The translations under genes were made by a program, and so were the position numbers. A stretch of DNA of 26,715 nt from a virus. The stretch spans positions 1 to 26,715 of the IMG/VR virus record IMGVR_UViG_3300046817_000592, one strand, 5' to 3'. Below, in pieces: positions 17,891-23,826 of this stretch (position 1 is the stretch's first letter; each line of letters begins with the position of its first letter). The notes beneath the pieces are model-generated. The model searched no databases. It was given only the letters and a program-made list of their open reading frames with translations, and was not told the DNA's origin.

Positions 17891-18022
17891 TTAGTCGAGA
17901 ACTCGCGCGCAGTACCACCAGGGATTGGCGTCCAAGCACTCGCGCCAGGAGTACCAGTCCCACGCCGCCCAAGCCGTCATCAGGCAGAGGATCGCGGCGG
18001 CGAGCAGCAGCACGCGCCTCAC
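17891..18022 (-). CDS. Tiny membrane protein, 43 residues
   Basis: The GTG start at 18022 overlaps the upstream TGA (GTGA on the minus strand). The first ~20 residues are hydrophobic (RRVLLLAAAILCLMTAWAAW), a signal-anchor or transmembrane segment, and the tail is rich in Trp/Tyr/Cys (YSWRECLDANPWWYCARVLD). A longer in-frame extension to 18142 is out of register with the neighbouring small gene and looks like shadow. Function unknown; one of six tiny genes in the operon. Confidence 0.6.
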   Translation of the reverse strand: MRRVLLLAAAILCLMTAWAAWDWYSWRECLDANPWWYCARVLD

Positions 18023-18156
18023 GGCCGCCACCTGACTTCTGCGCCGCACGTCTTGCAGCGAAAGCCCGTCGTGCCGGTGACGAGGTGCAGCAGCCACAGC
18101 ACCGGCAGGCGGTAGAACCGGCGCCAGCCGGTGACGGTGCACACGTGGTCGATCAT
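18019..18156 (-). CDS. Tiny protein with CxxC knuckle and hydrophobic stretch, 45 residues
   Basis: The ATG at 18156 overlaps the upstream stop (ATGA), and its own stop overlaps the next GTG. It begins MIDHVCTVTGWRRFYRLPVL, passes through a short hydrophobic segment (LPVLWLLHLVTG) and ends with FRCKTCGAEVRWRP, a CxxC typical of zinc knuckles. The overlaps on both sides are the main evidence that it is a real gene. Function unknown. Confidence 0.6.
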   Translation of the reverse strand: MIDHVCTVTGWRRFYRLPVLWLLHLVTGTTGFRCKTCGAEVRWRP

Positions 18157-18281
18157 TTCATCACGCTCCAGAACGCGCGCCAGGCGCAGGCGAGGCGATG
18201 GATGGACCAGACGAGAATCACCAAGGAGAGCGCCTTCGACACGTCGTCCCAGTGCGCTTGGATCAGGTCGGCGATGGTCAT
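18153..18281 (-). CDS. Tiny membrane protein, 42 residues
   Basis: The ATG at 18281 overlaps the stop of the DUF7694 gene (ATGA), and the stop at 18153 overlaps the next ATG. It has an amphipathic start (MTIADLIQAHWDDVSKA) followed by one hydrophobic helix (LSLVILVWSIHRLACAWRAF). Probably a single-pass inner-membrane protein. Function unknown. Confidence 0.65.
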   Translation of the reverse strand: MTIADLIQAHWDDVSKALSLVILVWSIHRLACAWRAFWSVMK

Positions 18282-18649
18282 GCTTTCGGCCCGATCATGT
18301 AGCCCGGCGGCCGCACCAGCTTCACGTAGGTCGGCCGCCACCAGTGCAGGCAGAAACGGTGCACGTTGACGTGGTCCTTGGCCGGCACGTGGTACTGCAC
18401 GGCGGCCTCGTCGTCCTTGAAGAACGCCTTGGCGATCTGCTCCATCTCGTCGTAGGTCGGGCAGCGGTCGGGGCGCGACACGCTGACGTGGTCCCAGCCG
18501 TCGCCGACGCTCGCGATCACGGCCATCGGCTTGGCGTCCTCGCAGGACATGAAGCGGAACACGCCGTTGCTGCCGTCGCCGTGGCCGCCGTAGAAGTCCA
18601 GCTCGAATTTCACGTCGCGCGCGTGGTCCAATTCGTGGAGATCTCTCAT
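18278..18649 (-). CDS. DUF7694-type phage protein
   Basis: This is a 123-residue protein starting at ATG 18649, with GAGG about seven bases upstream and ATGA overlap with the previous gene. The C-terminal half carries the pattern I associate with DUF7694: GWDHVSVSRPDRCPTYDEM, then IAKAFFKDDEAAVQYHVP and NVHRFCLHWWRP. Proteins of this type occur widely in phages and have no known biochemical role. Extension upstream to 18733 would be in shadow of the neighbour. Family recall is good; function is not claimed. Confidence 0.72.
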   Translation of the reverse strand: MRDLHELDHARDVKFELDFYGGHGDGSNGVFRFMSCEDAKPMAVIASVGDGWDHVSVSRPDRCPTYDEMEQIAKAFFKDDEAAVQYHVPAKDHVNVHRFCLHWWRPTYVKLVRPPGYMIGPKA

Positions 18650-18936
18650 AGCGGCGCCTCGTCGGCAAAGTCGTTGTCCGGAACGACGGCGACGTCGCCC
18701 ACGATCGGCGGCGGGTTCGAGCCCGGCCTGCATTTGGCGTGATACAGCACGGTCGCCGCGTTGTTGGCCGGCAGGCCGAGTCGGTGGCCGTTGTCGTTGA
18801 CCAGCATCACGTGCACGCGATCGGTCAGCGTGACGGTGTCGATAATCTTCGCGCCGATCAGCTTGCTCAACTCGTCCATCGTGTGCTTGCGGGTCAGCTC
18901 GATCTTCGTGCCGTTGGCCCTGAGAATTACCCTCAT
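18646..18936 (-). CDS. DUF3846-like small phage protein
   Basis: This is a 96-residue protein with ATG at 18936 overlapping the exonuclease stop (ATGA). Features: MRVILRANGTKIELTRKHTM, then LSKLIGAKIIDTVTLTDRVH and NDNGHRLGLPANNAATVLYH. This strand-helix-strand layout with a 'LPxN..A' ending resembles DUF3846 proteins of phages. The C-terminus is acidic (VVPDNDFADEAPL). Function unknown. It sits directly after the exonuclease in the same transcript. Confidence 0.65.
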   Translation of the reverse strand: MRVILRANGTKIELTRKHTMDELSKLIGAKIIDTVTLTDRVHVMLVNDNGHRLGLPANNAATVLYHAKCRPGSNPPPIVGDVAVVPDNDFADEAPL

Positions 18937-19511
18937 GCGATCTCCTCCATCATTTCCTGCACCATCATCTCGACCGTGATCGCGCGATTGGTCATCTCGA
19001 TCACGTCGTCCTCGGTGAGCTGCTCCTCCACGATCACGCCGCCGCCCTGCGGGTGCCACGCGACGAAGTGAAACTCCTTCACGCCGGCCGCCCACGCCTG
19101 CCAGCGGCACTGCCAGCGGTACTCGGTCGGCACCTCGCGCGTCTGCTTGGTCTGCGACCATTCGGCGAACGAGGGCGCCTTCGTCTCGATGGTGCGAACC
19201 CCGCGGATCAGGCCGTCTGGCGTGGCCGCGACGTAGGGCATGTCGCGGTGGCGCACGAACACCTGGCGCTCCACGTCGAAGCAGTCGGTGTGGAATTCGT
19301 ACCAGTCGAGCGCGCGGGGCTCGAATTTCTTGCCGCGCTTCATCCAGCGGCTGGAGAATTCCTCCTCGTCCAGCACGCCGTGCAGGCGTTCGCCGGCGAG
19401 CCGGCGCACGTAGTTGTCGAGGCCTTCGGTCTTCAGGCCGCCCATGATCACGGCCGCCATGCTGCCGGTCAGCAGGCCCAGCCGTTCGGGGGAGAGGTCA
19501 CTCGCCGCCAT
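18933..19511 (-). CDS. YqaJ/lambda-type recombination exonuclease
   Basis: This is a 192-residue protein. Residues ~8-22 (RLGLLTGSMAAVIMG) match the opening of YqaJ-type viral exonucleases. Residues ~59-72 contain RGKKFEPRALDWYE (helix Glu), and ~95-112 contain TPDGLIRGVRTIETKAPS, the D...E-x-K catalytic core of the PD-(D/E)XK superfamily. ~126-150 holds YRWQCRWQAWAAGVKEFHFV, the usual Gln-rich helix and strand. Such enzymes chew 5' strands of double-stranded ends so that an annealing protein can load. The ERF protein two genes upstream is the expected partner. It overlaps the upstream gene by 14 bases. Confidence 0.9.
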   Translation of the reverse strand: MAASDLSPERLGLLTGSMAAVIMGGLKTEGLDNYVRRLAGERLHGVLDEEEFSSRWMKRGKKFEPRALDWYEFHTDCFDVERQVFVRHRDMPYVAATPDGLIRGVRTIETKAPSFAEWSQTKQTREVPTEYRWQCRWQAWAAGVKEFHFVAWHPQGGGVIVEEQLTEDDVIEMTNRAITVEMMVQEMMEEIA

Positions 19512-19881
19512 TGGTGGCCCCCGGCACGATGATCTTCGGCGGCTCGGTCGGCGCTTCGGCGTCGGGATCGTGCTGGCGCGGATCTCCCGGCATGATCACC
19601 TTCGGGCCGGGCTCGGGCTCGGGTTCGGATGGATCTGGAATGACCAGCACCTCGATCGCGTGCGTGGCGCTGGTGGGCAGCAGCTGCGCGTTCTCGTCGC
19701 AGCCGGTGATGACCAGGATGTGCCGGTGGTTGGGCTCGTCCTCGCCGATCCCGAGCGTGATGTACTTGAACTTGCCCTCGATCAGCACCGTGCACACCTT
19801 GGCGAACGTCGCGACCGACAGCAGGCACATCGGCGAGACGCCTTGGATCGTCAGCGTCGGCTGGCGGAATTCGTCAGTCAT
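19498..19881 (-). CDS. Hypothetical protein between annealing protein and exonuclease, 127 residues
   Basis: The ATG at 19881 follows AGAAGGTG. The N-terminal ~80 residues look like a compact domain (LTIQGVSPMCLLSVATFAKV, FKYITLGIGEDEP, HILVITGCDENAQ). The C-terminal ~45 residues are a Pro/Glu-rich tail (DPSEPEPEPGPKVIMPGDP, TEPPKIIVPGATNGGE). The acidic C-terminal tail and placement beside ERF and exonuclease make a single-strand-binding or accessory recombination role conceivable, but no OB-fold signature is clear. Overlaps its neighbours by 8 and 14 bases. Confidence 0.65.
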   Translation of the reverse strand: MTDEFRQPTLTIQGVSPMCLLSVATFAKVCTVLIEGKFKYITLGIGEDEPNHRHILVITGCDENAQLLPTSATHAIEVLVIPDPSEPEPEPGPKVIMPGDPRQHDPDAEAPTEPPKIIVPGATNGGE

Positions 19882-20191
19882 GGCGCACCTTCTTGAGCCA
19901 GTCTTCGAGCTGCTCGGCGGTCAGTTCCCACTGGTAGCCCCAGTGCGCCACGTGCGCGGCCTTGAACGCTTGGTAGTGGTTGAGCGCCACTTCCTCGCTG
20001 CCGGTGTGGTCGAGCAGCAACGCCAGCGCCAGCTGCGACGGCCCGCTGCCGCCATAGCCCCAATTGAATCCATCCGGCGAATGGTTCGCGACTCGCAGGC
20101 TCGGCACGGGCGACAGCGGCCGGCCGTCGGCGGTGACCACGACCGGGTCGGCCCGACCGCCTTGGCGGTGGCCTTTGTACAGGGCCGTCAT
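19874..20191 (-). CDS. DUF6166-type phage protein
   Basis: This is a 105-residue protein with ATG at 20191 overlapping the ERF stop (ATGA). Central residues NHSPDGFNWGYGGSGPSQLA and LALLLDHTG match the characteristic DUF6166 core (S-P-D-G-F-x-W-G-Y-x-G-S-G-P-x-Q-L-A-L-A), followed by LNHYQAFKAAHV and a helical end (LTAEQLEDWLKKV). This family is common in phages and plasmids and has no established function. Its place between ERF and exonuclease suggests a link with recombination or DNA handling. Confidence 0.82.
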   Translation of the reverse strand: MTALYKGHRQGGRADPVVVTADGRPLSPVPSLRVANHSPDGFNWGYGGSGPSQLALALLLDHTGSEEVALNHYQAFKAAHVAHWGYQWELTAEQLEDWLKKVRHD

Positions 20192-20958
20192 GGAGTCACC
20201 TCGGTGGTCGCCTTGATGGCCTTGGCGCGCAGCAGGTAGGTGCCCAGCAGGACCGGCGGCACGTTCGACTCGCCCTTGTACGCATCGATCATGTCGGCCT
20301 TGGAGATCCGCAGCTGCTCCAGATCGATGATCGCGTTGAAGTGTTCGGTCCACTGGTCGATGACCTTCTGGTCCTCGGCGCTGACGCCGGGAGTGCCACC
20401 GCCGGCGCGGCCGTCGTCGTCGTCGTCGGCCGTGGCCAGTCCGGTCAGCGCGAGCAGCGTGTGGCGTTCGAGGTACGTCTTGGCCGACACCAAGGCTTGG
20501 ATCGCGTTCTTGCCGCCCGACTCATCCGGCGCGGCGAACAGCTCGCACGTCTCGGAGTGGCCGGCCTCATGCGTCAGGGTGCACGTGACGTAGATCAGGC
20601 CGTCGGCTTGGCGCGTGGTCCAACGGTGCGAGAAGCCGTGCTTGGCGAGCCACGGCACGATGTTGCCGACGACGTTGCCGATCGTCGCGTGCATGTACGC
20701 GGTCGTGCCGCCGCCCGTGGTCTGGTAGCTGACGGCCTTCTCCTTGACGATGATCGGCGCGTCGGCCTTGGCGGCGGCCATCTCGGTGACGAAGGTTTTC
20801 CGGGCCTGGTCGGCCTCCCAGATTTTCTGCAGCTCGTACAGCTCCCGCAGCTGCGCGATGTCGACTTTCTTTTCGAGCGCGTAGCGGATCAGGTCGGACG
20901 GTGTTGCCACCGGGCGGGCGATCGCGCGCTCGGCGGCTTTTTCGGTTGCGGTGTTCAT
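20188..20958 (-). CDS. erf: ERF-family single-strand annealing protein
   Basis: This is a 256-residue protein with an excellent ribosome site (AAGGAGAA, seven bases before ATG 20958). Residues ~40-180 show the ERF pattern: a helix with FVTEMAAAKADAPIIVKEK, AYMHATIGNVVGNIVPWLAK, HGFSHRWTTRQADGLIYVTC and an ASAKTYLERHTLLALTGLA-like helix (ALVSAKTYLERHTLLALTG). An acidic DDDDDGR run near ~190 precedes a C-terminal domain. ERF forms rings that anneal complementary single strands during phage recombination and genome circularisation. The exonuclease is encoded three genes downstream, giving a complete end-resection/annealing pair. Confidence 0.88.
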   Translation of the reverse strand: MNTATEKAAERAIARPVATPSDLIRYALEKKVDIAQLRELYELQKIWEADQARKTFVTEMAAAKADAPIIVKEKAVSYQTTGGGTTAYMHATIGNVVGNIVPWLAKHGFSHRWTTRQADGLIYVTCTLTHEAGHSETCELFAAPDESGGKNAIQALVSAKTYLERHTLLALTGLATADDDDDGRAGGGTPGVSAEDQKVIDQWTEHFNAIIDLEQLRISKADMIDAYKGESNVPPVLLGTYLLRAKAIKATTEVTP

Positions 20959-22004
20959 GCGGGTTCTCCTTTTTTCTTGCGAGGTTTCTTGGTCGGCTTG
21001 GTCGCCACCGGCGGGAGCGGCAGCTGCTGCTGCGCGCTGTTGTGTTCGATCGCGAAACCCAGCGCCACGGTGACGTCGTCGTCGGCGTAGACGCCGTCCT
21101 CGACCTCGAGCAGCAGCTTGTGCGCGTCGATGGCGGCCTTGAGCAGATCGGTCGAATTCGCGCGCAGCGTGTCGAGGTGTTGCTGGTAGGCCTTCTGGCG
21201 TTCCTCGGCTTGGCGTCGGTCGAGTTCCAGCCGCTCGGCCATCAGCCGGTCGCGCTCGGCCGCGGCGAGGCGCTCGCGCTCGGCCGCGGCCTCGCGATCG
21301 GCCTGCACGCGCGCCTCATGCTCCAGCGCGCGTTCCTGCGCCAGGCGGTCGCGCTCGGCCTTCGCGTTCGCGGCCTCGGCTTCCAGCGCCTGCCGGTGCG
21401 CGTTGCGCTCGGCGGCCAGTTTCTCGGCCTCTGCGGCCCGCTCGCGGGCGAGCGCGGCGTCGGCCTCCTCCCGCCTCGCCTTTTCGGCGGCGGCCGCCTC
21501 GGCCTGCTGGCGCTCGAATTCGGCCCGTTCGGCGGCGAGCGACGCGCGCTCGGCCGCGAGCGCCTCCTCCTTCTCGCGCTGCACGCGCTCGGCCTCGGCG
21601 CGCTCCGCGGCCAGCCGGTCGCGCTCGATCTGCGCCAGCCGCTCCTTCTCGGCGTCCTCGCGGGCCTTGCGGGCCACCTCCTTGCGCGCCTCCTCGGCCT
21701 TGATCGCCTCATCGATCGGCGTTTCCAGCTTGAGCAGCTCCTCGGTGATGCGCTTGGCCTCGGCGTCGATCAGCCGGCAGCGTTCGAGCGCCGGCGCCTT
21801 GATCTCGACGCGCAATTTTTCGAGGTTCACGCGGTAGGTGCGGATCTCCGCGCGCGCCTCCTTGGCGACGGTCATGCCCTTGGTCGTTGAAACGTCGAGG
21901 ACCAGGTTCTTGTGCTTGTCGCGCAGGGCGATCAGGCCCAGCTCGGTGGCGCTGTAGTCGGCGATCGAGGTGCTTTTGCCGAGATCGGGTGGGTTGTCGG
22001 TCAT
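20955..22004 (-). CDS. Long coiled-coil protein, 349 residues
   Basis: The start ATG at 22004 follows AAGGAAAA; upstream in-frame sequence is shadow. Residues ~1-85 form a compact domain (ATELGLIALRDKHKNLVLD, GMTVAKEARAEIRTYRVNL) resembling the N-terminus of phage coiled-coil proteins encoded next to annealing proteins. Residues ~90-270 are an almost uninterrupted Ala/Glu/Arg coiled coil (AERAEAERVQREKEEALAAE and similar). A short C-terminal domain (~280-330) ends in a basic tail (KPTKKPRKKKGEPA). Overlaps its neighbours by ATGA on both sides. A role in recombination or nuclease control is plausible; nothing catalytic is visible. Confidence 0.78.
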   Translation of the reverse strand: MTDNPPDLGKSTSIADYSATELGLIALRDKHKNLVLDVSTTKGMTVAKEARAEIRTYRVNLEKLRVEIKAPALERCRLIDAEAKRITEELLKLETPIDEAIKAEEARKEVARKAREDAEKERLAQIERDRLAAERAEAERVQREKEEALAAERASLAAERAEFERQQAEAAAAEKARREEADAALARERAAEAEKLAAERNAHRQALEAEAANAKAERDRLAQERALEHEARVQADREAAAERERLAAAERDRLMAERLELDRRQAEERQKAYQQHLDTLRANSTDLLKAAIDAHKLLLEVEDGVYADDDVTVALGFAIEHNSAQQQLPLPPVATKPTKKPRKKKGEPA

Positions 22005-22237
22005 AGATTTTCCTTGGCGATTCGTTCGACTCGATGGGCTTGCATGATTCCCAGACCGACGAGGTAACCGTCGAGGAAGCTCTCGCAGATCTGGGGGGCT
22101 TTGGATTGGTCGATGCCAAATTCGCGCACGCAGATCTCGCACATCGCGACCCGCAGGCGGGTCTGGACCCGCTTCGAGCGGCGCATGCGGACGAGCAGGT
22201 TGGCGATCTGGGTTGAATGGGTCCGCTCAGTGGTCAT
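22001..22237 (-). CDS. Hypothetical helical protein, 78 residues
   Basis: ATG 22237 follows AAGGA. The protein is helical and basic at the start (IANLLVRMRRSKRVQTRLR), with C-E-I-C (residues ~33-36) and a hydrophobic helix near the end (FLDGYLVGLGIMQAHRVERI). Overlaps the next start by ATGA and the previous gene by 11 bases. Function unknown. Confidence 0.72.
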   Translation of the reverse strand: MTTERTHSTQIANLLVRMRRSKRVQTRLRVAMCEICVREFGIDQSKAPQICESFLDGYLVGLGIMQAHRVERIAKENL

Positions 22238-22529
22238 TGCTGTCCTTGTTGCGGCGCCCGGCGATCTGCTCGAACAGGAAATTGATCACCTTTTTCGGGT
22301 CGAGGATCAGGCACGACTGCATGTTCATGTGCGTGCCGGTGGCCTCGCGGGCCTCGGGCAGCGTGTCGTAACACCCGGTCGGCACGCGGTCGCCCATGCG
22401 CTTGTCGAAGTAGTACACGCGGTACTTCCCGCCGCCGGTCAGCGTGATCTGGTAGGTCTGCTCGAACAGCAGCTTTTCCTCGACGCCCTCGGGCGACAGG
22501 ATTTCGTCCTTCAGCACGTCGTCGCTCAT
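22227..22529 (-). CDS. Hypothetical protein, 100 residues
   Basis: ATG 22529 overlaps the upstream stop (ATGA). Contains a beta-rich middle (TYQITLTGGGKYRVYYFDKR) and DTLPEAREATGTHMNMQSC, with a helical end (KKVINFLFEQIAGRRNK). It begins with an acidic helix (MSDDVLKDEILSPEGVEEKL). Not recognised; position in the early operon is the only functional clue. Confidence 0.7.
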   Translation of the reverse strand: MSDDVLKDEILSPEGVEEKLLFEQTYQITLTGGGKYRVYYFDKRMGDRVPTGCYDTLPEAREATGTHMNMQSCLILDPKKVINFLFEQIAGRRNKDSNDH

Positions 22530-22753
22530 AGCGCCTCGGCTTTCGCGACGCACGCGCGCACCCGCTGGACGATGCTCAAGTCGAAGCACTGCACGCTCAT
22601 CGGATCGGTGCGGAATTCCGCGTCGATCAGGCCGAGCAGCGCGAGTGCCTCGCGCGAGTTGTCGCGCAGAGCCTGTTTTTCCTCGGTCAACCTCTGAAGC
22701 TTGGCGAGGGTGGGGAGGCCCATTTTTTCTACGGTCGCTTTGGATTTAGCCAC
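22526..22753 (-). CDS. Hypothetical helical protein, 75 residues
   Basis: The GTG start at 22753 is preceded by AAAGGAAA. Basic, helical N-terminus (MAKSKATVEKMGLPTLAKLQ) and heptad-like leucines (LTEEKQALRDNSREALALLG). It may be a small DNA-associated or regulatory protein, but no helix-turn-helix is evident. Overlaps by 8 bases upstream and ATGA downstream. Confidence 0.68.
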   Translation of the reverse strand: MAKSKATVEKMGLPTLAKLQRLTEEKQALRDNSREALALLGLIDAEFRTDPMSVQCFDLSIVQRVRACVAKAEAL

Positions 22754-22901
22754 GTCGATTTCCTTTGAAAAAGCCGCCCACAGCGAGCCAGAGGAGGAAG
22801 CAAGCCGCGCTGCCGACGAAGTCCCAGAAACCCGGCCACCAGATGGCCAAAGCCACCAAGCAGACGAGCCACTGGCCCGGTGTAAAAAAGTACATTTTCA
22901 T
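22746..22901 (-). CDS. Tiny membrane protein, 51 residues
   Basis: ATG 22901 overlaps the upstream stop (ATGA). Almost the whole protein is hydrophobic: WLVCLVALAIWWPGFWDF and SAACFLLWLAVGGFF, two likely transmembrane helices in a hairpin, with a basic end (KGNRRG). The start codons (ATG AAA ATG TAC TTT TTT) create an AT-rich patch. Small two-helix proteins of phages can be holins or exclusion proteins; nothing here decides between them. Confidence 0.7.
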   Translation of the reverse strand: MKMYFFTPGQWLVCLVALAIWWPGFWDFVGSAACFLLWLAVGGFFKGNRRG

Positions 22902-23137
22902 CGCTTCAGGATCTGCGATTCGGGTAGCACGATCTTCGACGGCCAGATCGGCTCGCCGGCGTCCTCGCGCAGGAAGTTGCGGCCGCGCCAGATCGCGTGG
23001 CGTTCGAGCGCGGACGGGATACGCACCGTGTGCAGCACGATGCCGCGCACGTCGCCGTCGTCGCGCCACGGCAGCGGGGTGAAGGCGATCGCGGCGCCGA
23101 TGACAAACAACACGACGGCGAGCAGGAAAAAGGTCAC
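22898..23137 (-). CDS. Small membrane-anchored protein, 79 residues
   Basis: The GTG start at 23137 overlaps the upstream TGA (GTGA). A hydrophobic N-terminus (TFFLLAVVLFVIGAAIAF) acts as a signal anchor, followed by a soluble ~55-residue domain (DDGDVRGIVLHTVRIPSALE, then RGRNFLREDAGEPIWPSKIV). Function unknown. Confidence 0.7.
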   Translation of the reverse strand: MTFFLLAVVLFVIGAAIAFTPLPWRDDGDVRGIVLHTVRIPSALERHAIWRGRNFLREDAGEPIWPSKIVLPESQILKR

Positions 23138-23286
23138 GGCATCATCCTCGCCGCGAGCCCGATGAAGAGCCCCAGCAGCGTGCCAAGGAGTCCGCACGCG
23201 AGGCAGGCCAGCAGGTTGTCGATCAGCGTCTCGCGGAACACGCGCGCCGCGGTGATCTCCTCGAAACGTCGGTTGCGTTGCCTCAC
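23134..23286 (-). CDS. Tiny membrane protein, 50 residues
   Basis: The GTG start at 23286 overlaps the upstream TGA (GTGA), and its stop overlaps the next GTG. A basic N-terminus (MRQRNRRFEEITAARVFRE) is followed by a Leu/Gly-rich helix (LACLACGLLGTLLGLFIGLA). Single-pass membrane protein, probably N-in by positive-inside rule. The longer ORF upstream to 23673 is shadow. Confidence 0.66.
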   Translation of the reverse strand: MRQRNRRFEEITAARVFRETLIDNLLACLACGLLGTLLGLFIGLAARMMP

Positions 23287-23486
23287 GGGCGAACTCCCGG
23301 TAGCCAAGGGCGGTGGAACCAGCACATCGAGCCGGGCCGGCAATGCGGGCAGGGCGGCGGCTCGACCTCGGTCGGCTGCGCGCGCTGCGTCAGCTCCATG
23401 AGCAGCAGGCAGTCCTCGAGGAGGGTGGTCTGGGGGGCCAGGCCGATGACTTCGGCTACCTGGCGGTCGATAACAAGCTCGCACAT
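23283..23486 (-). CDS. Small Cys-rich protein, first gene of the leftward operon
   Basis: This is a 67-residue protein. ATG 23486 is preferred over the GTG at 23495 because GGAGA lies nine bases before the ATG and too close to the GTG. It has a helical N-terminal half (DRQVAEVIGLAPQTTLLEDC) and a C-terminal PCPHCRPGSMCWFHRPWLPG with C-x-x-C...C...H, a possible zinc site. Being first after the divergent control region, it may be the earliest leftward product. Confidence 0.68.
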   Translation of the reverse strand: MCELVIDRQVAEVIGLAPQTTLLEDCLLLMELTQRAQPTEVEPPPCPHCRPGSMCWFHRPWLPGVRP

Positions 23487-23578
23487 TTTCTTCACTCTCC
23501 GTTAGCGGTTGACCCCGCCGTCGGAAAGTATCAAACTTTAGGACTCTGCACAAGAACCCATAGAAGGAAAAATTCGAT
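23487..23578. promoter_or_regulatory. Divergent early control region
   Basis: These 92 bases separate the leftward recombination operon from the rightward replication operon and are the longest AT-richer gap of the early region. A perfect inverted repeat AAAGT-ATCAA-ACTTT (23525-23539) overlaps a leftward -10-like GATACT, 15 bases after a TTGTGC -35-like hexamer. A TTGACC hexamer (around 23509) could serve rightward transcription, but no good -10 at standard spacing was found. AAGGAAAA at 23564-23571 is the ribosome site of the next gene. The repressor-like product of that gene is the natural candidate to bind here. Confidence 0.6.
23525..23539. promoter_or_regulatory. Candidate operator: inverted repeat
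   Basis: AAAGT ATCAA ACTTT has perfect 5-base arms separated by five bases. Its place at the centre of the divergent promoter region, beside an HTH-protein gene, fits a Cro/CI-type operator. Only one copy was found, whereas lambdoid operators usually come in sets. Confidence 0.5.
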
Positions 23579-23824
23579 ATGGCTGCTATCCCGAAACGGA
23601 TGAGCATCAAGACCGCCTGTCGCCTGCTGCGGTGCGCGAACGACAACCAGCTGGCAAAGCGCATCGGCGCCAACCAGGGAACGGTGGGCTACTGGAAAAA
23701 GCAGGGCGGCATGGTCCCTCGCCTGTGGCGCGACCGGATCGAGCTGATTCTCCACCGCGAGCGCGGCGCCATCGCCGACGTTGATGCGGCGATCGCAAGG
23801 GTGGATGCCGTCAGGAGCGCCTAG
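23579..23824 (+). CDS. Cro/YdaS-like helix-turn-helix regulator
   Basis: This is an 81-residue protein with ribosome site AAGGAAAA before ATG 23579. Residues ~22-50 (DNQLAKRIGANQGTVGYWKK then QGGMVPRLWRDRIELI) form a helix-turn-helix very like YdaS/Cro-type phage regulators, including the W-K-K-x-G-x-V-P ending. The tail (~60-81) is Ala-rich and may mediate dimerisation. First gene of the rightward operon, next to a palindromic candidate operator. No opposing CI-type repressor gene is present in the window. Confidence 0.78.
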   Translation: MAAIPKRMSIKTACRLLRCANDNQLAKRIGANQGTVGYWKKQGGMVPRLWRDRIELILHRERGAIADVDAAIARVDAVRSA

Positions 23825-23826
23825 CC

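Noticed and set aside
22746-22901. Holin assignment for the two-helix mini-protein
   Set aside because: There is no endolysin or spanin next to it and it is in the early recombination operon, so lysis function cannot be supported.
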